A stretch of 64,000 nucleotides of DNA from Lolium rigidum (Eukaryota; Streptophyta; Magnoliopsida; Poales; Poaceae). Numbering within the stretch: position 1 is the first letter of the stretch; each line of letters opens with the position of its first letter. The notes below the pieces were generated by a model. That model saw only the letters and a list, made by a program, of their open reading frames with translations. It was not told the DNA's origin and did not search any database. The position numbers were made by a program, and so were the translations under genes. Location of the stretch: the NCBI RefSeq assembly GCF_022539505.1, contig NC_061508.1:266172736-266236735 (forward strand), read 5' to 3'. Shown one piece after another: positions 56,851-64,000 of the stretch.

Positions 56851-57512
56851 AACTCTATATTGTTATCGAGCGACATGCTTGATAAGCTACCCAAACAAGC
56901 AATCAATATTGTTATCATCCGCCTTATCCTCTTATCAGAAATATAAACAATACTTCTGATAAGAGCAACCCCTGAGCATATGAGCGTATGCTTGTATTTG
57001 ATCACTGGCTCTCATCTTTTCTTTGTTGACATACTCGAAATTTCCCTGTCGATATCCTTGATAAAGCTACCCGAAATTCTCTCTTGAATGACGTCGTTGC
57101 GGATGATAGTTGTAAGTCAATGTTCCACTTTTTTGCACCAACTCCAATGATACTCCTTTATCAAAACTCCTTTTAAAAGTGTAGCCCCCAAGCATTTGAA
57201 CAAAAACTTGTATTTGATCAAAGGCTCTCGAAATTACCAATGATGCTCCTCCGCTACCAAACCTCAAAATACCGCAGTCAAAGTTTTTCCTTAAAGTGAC
57301 ATCAGCGCTGACGATGGCCACGATCACTGTATCGGGAAAACGCGAGTTCTGTCCTGTCACTGACTTGTAGGCCCGAAAGTCTGCGGTTTTTGACACGTTA
57401 CGCAAGTGGGGGACACACGTCCTCCGCTTTTTCTGGCACGCGCACTGTGGCGCCTGTTTAGTTACCTCTAAGTAAAAATACTTTTTTACCCCTGGACACA
57501 CGTGTAGGGCAT

Positions 57513-59113
57513 TGATGGCGGGTAACTCACACGTTCGTTGGGAACCCCAAGAGGAAGGTATGATGCGCACAGCAGCAAGTTTTCCCTCAGAAAGAAACCA
57601 AGGTTTATCGAACCAGGAGGAGCCAAGAAGCACGTTGAAGGTTGATGGCGGCGGGATGTAGTGCGGCGCAACACCGGAGATTCCGGCGCCAACGTGGAAC
57701 CCGCACAACACAACCAAAGTACTTTGCCCCAACGAAACAAGTGAGGTTGTCAATCTCACCGGCTTGCTGTAACAAAGGATTAACCGTATTGTGTGGAAGA
57801 TGATTGTTTGCAAGAAAACAGTAAAGAACAAGTATTGCAGCAGATTTGTATTTCAGTATAAAAGAATGGACTGGGGTCCACAGTTCACTAGAGGTGTCTC
57901 TCCCATAAGATAAAAGCATGTTGGGCGAACAAATTACAGTCGGGCAATTGACAAATAGAGAGGGCATAACAATGCACATACATGTCATGATAAGTATAGT
58001 GAGATTTAATTGGGCATTACGACAAAGTACATAGACCGCCATCCAAGCATGCATCTATGCCTAAAAGTCCACCTTCGAAGTTATCATCCGAACCCCTTCC
58101 AGTATTAAGTTGCAAAACAACAGACAATTGCATTAAGTATGGTGCGTAATGTAATCAATAACTACATCCTTAGACATAGCATCAATGTTTTATCCCTAGT
58201 GGCAACAGCACATCCACAACCTTAGAACTTGCTGTCACTGTCCCAGATATCAATGGAGGCATGAACCCACTATCGAGCATAAATACTCCCTCTTGGAGTT
58301 AAGAGCAAAAACTTGGCCAGAGCCTCTACTAATAACGGAGAGCATGCAAGATCATAAACAACACATAGGTAATAACTTGATAATTAACATAACATAGTAT
58401 TCTCTATCCATCGGATCCCGACAAACACAACATATAGCATTACGGATAGATGATCTTGATCATGTTAGGCAGCTCACAAGATCCGACAATGAAGCACAAT
58501 GAGGAGAAGACAACCATCTAGCTACTCGCTATGGACCCATAGTCCAGGGGTGAACTACTCACTCATCACTCCGGAGGCGACCATGGCGGTGAAGATTCCT
58601 CCGGGAGATGAATCCCCTCTCCAGCGAGGTGCCGGAGGAGATCTCCGGAATCCCCCGAGATGGGATTGGCGGCGGTGGCGTCTCGGTAAGGTTTTCCGTA
58701 TCGTGGCTCTCGGTACCGGGGTTTCGCGACGAAGGCTTTAAGTAGGCGGAAGTGCAACGCGGGGGCCACACGAGGGCCCCACACCATAGGTCGGCGCGGC
58801 CGGGGCACTGGGCCGCGCCGCCCTAGTGTGGCGGCGCCTCGTGGCCCCACTTCGACTCCTCTTCGGTCTTCCGGAAGCTTCGTGGCAAAATAGGACCCTG
58901 GGCGTTGATTTCGTCCAATTCCGAGAATATTTCGTTACTAGGATTTCTGAAACCAAAAACAGCAGAAAACAGTAACTGGCTCTTCGGCATCTTGTTAATA
59001 GGTTAGTTCCAGAAAATGCACGAATATGACATAAAGTGTGCATAAAACATGTAGATATCATCAATAATGTGGCATGGAACATAAGAAATTATCGATACGT
59101 CGGAGACGTATCA
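57513..59113 (-). repeat. 3' LTR of Sabrina3
   Basis: 1601 bp, same ends as the other Sabrina LTRs. It carries indels at CTG/CAG sites relative to them (ctactcgctatgg at 58523 where the others have ctactgctatgg). Confidence 0.94.
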
Positions 59114-61645
59114 GCATCCCCAAGCTTAGTTCTGCTCGTCCCGAGCAGGTAAAACGATAACAAAGATAATTTCTGAAGTGACATGCCATCATAACCTTGA
59201 TCATACTATTTGTAAACGTATGTAATGAATGCAGCGATCAAAACAATGGTAATGACATGAGTAAACAAGTGAATCATAAAGCAAAGACTTTTTATGAATA
59301 GTACTTCAAGACAAGCATCAATAAGTCTTGCATAAGAGTTAACTCATAAAGCAATAAATCAAAGTAAAGGTATTGAAGCAACACAAAGGAAGATTAAGTT
59401 TCAGCGGTTGCTTTCAACTTGTAACATGTATATCTCATGGATAATTGTCAACATAGAGTAATATAACAAGTGCAATATGCAAGTATGTAGGAATCAATGC
59501 ACAGTTCACACAAGTGTTTGCTTCTTGAGGTGGAGAGAAATAGGTGAACTGACTCAACATAAAAGTAAAAAGAATGGTCCTTCAAAGAGGAAAGCATCGA
59601 TTGCTATATTTGTGCTAGAGCTTTTATTTTGAAAACATGAAACAATTTTGTCAACGGTAGTAATAAAGCATATGAGTTATGTAAATTATATCTTACAAGT
59701 TGCAAGCCTCATGCATAGTGTACTAATAGTGCCCGCACCTTGTCCTAATTAGCTTGGATTACCAGGATTATCATCGCAATACACATGTTTTAACCAAGTG
59801 TCACAAAGGGGTACCTCTATGCCGCCTGTACAAAGGTCTAAGGAGAAAGTTCGCATTGGATTTCTCGCTTTTGATTATTCTCAACTTAGACATCCATACC
59901 GGGACAACATAGACAACATATAATGGACTCCTCTTTAATGCATAAGCATGTAGCAACAATTAGTGTTCTCATATGAGATTGAGGATATATGTCCAAAACT
60001 GAAACTTCCACCATGATTCATGGCTTTAGTTAGCGGCCCAATGTTCTTCTCTAACAATATGCATGCTCTAACCAATAAAGTGGTAGATCTCTCTTACTTC
60101 AGACAAGACGGACATGCATAGCAACTCACATGATATTAAACAAAGAATAGTTGATGGCGTCCCCAGAAAACATGGTTATCGCACAACAAGCAACTTAATA
60201 AGAGATAAAGTGCATAAGTACATATTCAATACCACAATAGTTTTTAAGCTATTTGTCCCATGAGCTATATATTGCAAAGGCGAATGATGGAATTTTAAAG
60301 GTAGCACTCAAGCAATTTACTTTGGAATGGCGGATAAATACCATGTAGTAGGTAGGTATGGTGGACACAAATGGCATAGTGGTTGGCTCAAGGATTTTGG
60401 ATGCATGAGAAGTATTCCCTCTCAATACAAGGTTTAGGCTAGCAAGGTTATTTGAAACAAACACAAGGATGAACGGTGCAGACAAAACTCACATAAAAGA
60501 CATATTGTAAACATTATAAGACTCTACACCGTCTTCCTTGTTGTTCAAAACTCAATACTAGATATTATCTAGACTCTAGAGAAACCAAATATGCAAACCA
60601 AATTAGCAAGCTCTAAGTGTTTCTTCATTAATGGGTGCAAAGTATATGATGCAAGAGCTTAAACATGAGCACAACAATTGCCAAGTATCAAATTATCCAA
60701 GACATTTTAGAATTACTACATGTAGCATTTTCCAATTCCAACCATATAACAATTTAACGAAGAAGAAACTTCGCCATGAATACTATGAGTAAAGCCTAAG
60801 GACATACTTGTCCATATGCTACAGCTGAGCGTGTCTATCTCCCACAAAGTGAATGCTAGGATCCATTTTATTCAAACAAAAATAAAAACAAAAACAAACC
60901 GACGCTCCAAGTAAAGCACATAAGATATGGCCGAATAAAAATATAGTTTCAGGGGAGGAACCTGATAATGTTGTCGATGAAGAAGGAGATGCCTTGGGCA
61001 TACCCAAGCTTAGAGCTTTCACTCTCCTTGATCATATTGTATCATACTCCTCTCTTGATCCTTGAAAACTTCCTCCACACCAAACTCGAAACAACTCATT
61101 AGAGGGTTAGTGGACAATAAAAATTAACATGTTCAGAGGTGACACAATCATTCTTAACACTTCTGGACATTGCATAAAGCTACTTGGACATTAATGGATC
61201 AAAGAAATTCATCCAACATAGCAAAAGAGGCAATGCGAAATAAAAGGCAGAATCTGTCAAAACAGAACAGTCCGTAAAGATGGATTTTATTGAGGCACCA
61301 GACTTGCTCAAATGAAAATGCCCAAATTGAATGAAAGTTGCGTACATATCTGAGGATCACTCACGTAAATTGGCTTAATTTTCTGAGTTACCTACAGAGA
61401 ATTAGACCCAGATTCGTGACAGCAAAGAAATCTGTTTCGCGCAGTAATCCAAATCTAGTATTCACTTTACTATCAAAGACTTTACTTGGCACAACAAAAC
61501 TCAAAACTAAGATAAGGAGAGGTTTCTACAGTAGTAAACAACTTCCAAGACTCAAATATAAAACAAAAATACTGTAGTAAAAACATGGGTTGTCTCCCAT
61601 AAGCGCTTTTTTTAACGCCTTTCAGCTAGGCGCAGAAAGTGTATA
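59114..61645 (-). other. Sabrina3 non-coding interior
   Basis: Colinear with 48384-50981. No coding signal. It carries the purine tract next to the LTR (gcatccccaagctta, + strand). Confidence 0.8.
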
Positions 61646-63765
61646 TCAAGTAACATCAAGAGATGAAGCATCAACATCATAATTTGTTCTAATAATAGAA
61701 TCATAAGGTAACTTCATTCTCTTTCTAGGGAAGTGTTCCATACCTTTCTTGAGAGGAAATTGATATTTAATATTACCTTCCTTCATATCAATAGTAGCAC
61801 CAACGGTTCGAAGAAAATGTCTTCCCAATATAATGGGGCAAGATGCATTGCATTCAATATCCAAGACAACAAAATCAACGGGGACAAGGTTATTGTTAAC
61901 CATAATATGAACATTATCAACTTTCCCCAAAGGTTTCTTTTTAGCATTATCAACGAGATTAACATCCAGATAACAGTTTTTCAATGGTGGCAAGTCAAGC
62001 ATATCATAGACTTTCTTAGGCATAACGAAATACTTGCACCAAGATCACATAAAGCATTACAATCAAAATCATTGACCCTCATTTTAATGATGGGCTCCCA
62101 ACCATCCTCTAGCTTTCTAGGAATAGAAGTTTCAAGTTTTAGTTTCTCTTCTCTAGCTTTTATGAGAGCATTTGTAATATGTTTTGTGAAAGCCAAGTTT
62201 ACAGACGCTAGCATTGGGACTCTTAGCAAGTTTTTGTAAGAACTTTATAACTTCAGAGATGTGGCAATCATCAAAATCTAAATCATTATGAGCTACAGCA
62301 ATGGGATTATCATCCCCAAGGTTGGAAAAAATTTCAGCAGTTTTATCACAGACAGTTTCAGCAGTTTTAGCAATTTGAGGTAATTTTGCGCGCTTTGCAC
62401 TAGGAGTAGAAACATCGCCAACACCAATTATTTTACCATTAATAGTAGGAGGTGCAGCAACATGTGAATCATTAGCATTGCTAGTGGTGGTAATAGTCCA
62501 AACTTTAGCTACATTTTTCTCTTTAGCTAGTTTTTCATTTTCTTCTCTATCCCACCTAGCACGCGATTCAGCCATTAATCTTATATTCTCATTAATTCTA
62601 ACTTGGATGACATTTGCTGTAGTAACAATTTTATTTTCAATATCCCTATTAGGCATAACTTTCGATTTCAAAAGATCAACATCAGAGGCAAGACTATCAA
62701 CCTTAGAAGCAAGAATATCAATTTTATTGAGCTTTTCCTCAACAGATTTGTTAAAGGCAGTATGTGTACTAATAAATTCTTTAAGCATAGCTTCAAGTCC
62801 AGGGGGTGTGTTCCTATTATTATTGTAAGAATTCCCATAAGAATTAGCATAACCGTTACCATTATTATAAGGATATGGCCTATAGTTATTACTAGAGTTG
62901 TTCCGATAAGCATTGTTGTTGAAATTATTATTTTTAATGAAGTTTACATCAACATGTTCTTCTTGGGCAACCAATGAAGCTAACGGAACATTATTAGGAT
63001 CAACATTAGTCCTATCATTCACAAGCATAGACATAATAGCATCAATCTTATCATTCAAGGAAGAGGATTCTTCAACAGAATTTACCTTCTTACCTTGTGG
63101 AGCTCTTTCTGTGTGCCATTCAGAGTAATTAACCATCATATTATCAAGGAGCTTTGTTGCTTCACCAAGAGTGATGGACATAAAGGTACCTCCAGCAGAC
63201 TGAATCCAATAAATTCCGCGAAGAAAAATTTAGTCCCGCATAGAAGGTTTGGATGATCATCCAAGTAGTCAGTCCATGGGTTGGGCAATTTTTAACCAAA
63301 GATTTCATTCTTTCCCAAGCTTGAGCAACATGTTCATTATCCAATTGTTTAAAATTCATTATGCTACTCCTCAAAGATATAATTTTAGCAGGGGGATAAT
63401 ATCTACCAATAAAAGCATCCTTGCATTTAGTCCAGGAATCAATACTATTCTTAGGCGAGAGATAGCAACCAATCTTTAGCTCTTCCTCTTAATGAGAAAG
63501 GAAACAATTTCAATTTAATAATGTCACCATCTACATCCTTATACTTTTGCATTTCACACAATTCAACAAAATTATTGAGATGGGCAGAAGACATCATCGA
63601 ACTAACACCGTGAAAATTGCTCTCGCATAACAAGATTCGATAAAGCAGGTGTTTAATTTCAAAGAATTCCGCTGTAGTAGCAGGTGGAGCAATAGGTGTG
63701 CATAGGAAATCATTATTATTTGTGGTTGTGAAGTCACACAACTTAGTATTTTCAGGGGTGGCCAT
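61646..63765 (-). pseudogene. gag: Sabrina3 gag-protease, several frameshifts
   Basis: Same protein as in Sabrina2: gag start MATPENTKLCDF, HLNNFVELCEMQKYKDV, SFSLRGRAKDW-type region, Asn/Tyr-rich linker, LCDLGASI protease site and CPIILGRHFLRT. The frame is broken at about 63600-63640 (CAG read as CGA), 63455 (GGCAGAG read as GGCGAGAG), 63195, 62215 and 62030, so no full product could be made from the sequence as given. At least some breaks lie in CAG contexts and may be consensus errors. The Gly-Arg-Pro motif is changed to GRH. Confidence 0.87.
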
Positions 63766-63987
63766 TTTAGCAGTAGTAAATAAAGCAAACTAGATAAAGT
63801 AAATGCAAGTAACTAATTTTTTGTGTTTTTGATATAGCAAACAAGATAGTAAATAAAGTAAAGCTAGCAACTAATTTTTTTGTGTTTTGATATAATGCAG
63901 CAAACAAAGTAGTAAATAAAATAAAGCAAGACAAAAACAAAGTAAAGAGATTGGGAAGTGGAGACTCCCCTTGCGGCGTGTCTTGAT

Positions 63988-64000
63988 CTCCCCGGCAACG
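63988..64000 (-). promoter_or_regulatory. Partial tRNA-Asp primer-binding site of Sabrina3
   Basis: ctccccggcaacg is the first part of the complement of the tRNA-Asp site; the window stops inside it. Confidence 0.8.

Larger units (their letters stand above)
55613..57512 (-). mobile_element. Tat5: 3' end of a Tat1-family element inserted in Tat4
   Basis: 3' LTR 56003-55613 (minus), purine tract tctcgggggctac, then the same 3' untranslated region as Tat1, including ggacatgatctcggg-type sequence and the aORF promoter-side sequence near 57300-57480. It interrupts the Tat4 protease frame at 55612 (target candidate tctgc) and is itself interrupted by Sabrina3 at 57513. The rest lies beyond the window. 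Confidence 0.88.
57513..64000 (-). mobile_element. Sabrina3: Athila-type element (3' LTR and interior), 5' LTR outside
   Basis: 3' LTR 59113-57513, non-coding interior, gag-protease 63765-61646, and the window ends inside the tRNA-Asp primer site (63988-64000), so the 5' LTR starts just past the end. It is inserted in Tat5; target candidate ggcat (57508-57512). Confidence 0.92.

Overview
This is repetitive DNA from a grass, most likely a cool-season (Pooideae) cereal or relative. The signs are LTR families beginning TGATACGTCTCC, which resemble Sabrina/WHAM-type elements as I remember them, Tat-lineage Gypsy elements, a CACTA transposon with TTTAGTCCCGGTTGG subterminal repeats, a Helitron end and elements sitting in (TA)n microsatellites. 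I see no convincing single-copy host gene, rRNA, tRNA or CRISPR array. Almost all of the window is transposons nested in transposons. Family names are from memory and were not checked against a database.

Layout. 1-8274: 3' part of a Tat-lineage Ty3/gypsy element ('Tat1', + strand) with the end of pol, two spliced genes on the opposite strand, and a 3' LTR. 8275-13210: probable Helitron carrying exon-like fragments, with a clear 3' hairpin and CTAG end. 13211-13988: unassigned. 13989-24430: two transposons in one TA microsatellite, a ~10 kb element full of the motif GTGAACTTC (14030-24004) and a 375-bp MITE (24041-24415). 24431-26407: 3' end of a CACTA element with a decayed Ulp1-like protease. 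26645-39903: Tat-lineage element 'Tat2' (minus strand) with its antisense gene, split by a complete Athila-type 'Sabrina1' (30991-37752, target duplication ATGTT). 39904-42183: another Athila-type element, cut by 'Tat3' (42184 to the assembly gap at 45042-45141). 45142-46794 plus 55035-55612: 'Tat4', split by the complete 'Sabrina2' (46795-55029, target duplication GCCAC) and by 'Tat5' (from 55613). Tat5 is itself split by 'Sabrina3' (57513 to the window end).

How the parts work together. The Tat elements pair an ordinary retrotransposon polyprotein (PR, RT/RNase H, a second archaeal-type RNase H, integrase) with a gene on the opposite strand between pol and the 3' LTR. In Tat1, Tat2 and Tat3 this antisense gene has its own TATA box, and it is intron-rich in all of them. 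Its protein resembles the plant 'putative gypsy type transposon' family (Pfam Transposase_28) followed by acidic and coiled-coil regions. This is the closest thing in the window to a little-understood biological system. The Sabrina-like elements are non-autonomous: two encode only gag and protease, and the third has an unrelated small ORF in that place.

Many ORFs are broken by stops and single-base shifts. A notable share of differences between copies are extra or changed bases inside CAG/CTG (for example CTG read as CTCG), which suggests systematic consensus errors at methylated CHG sites as well as real decay.
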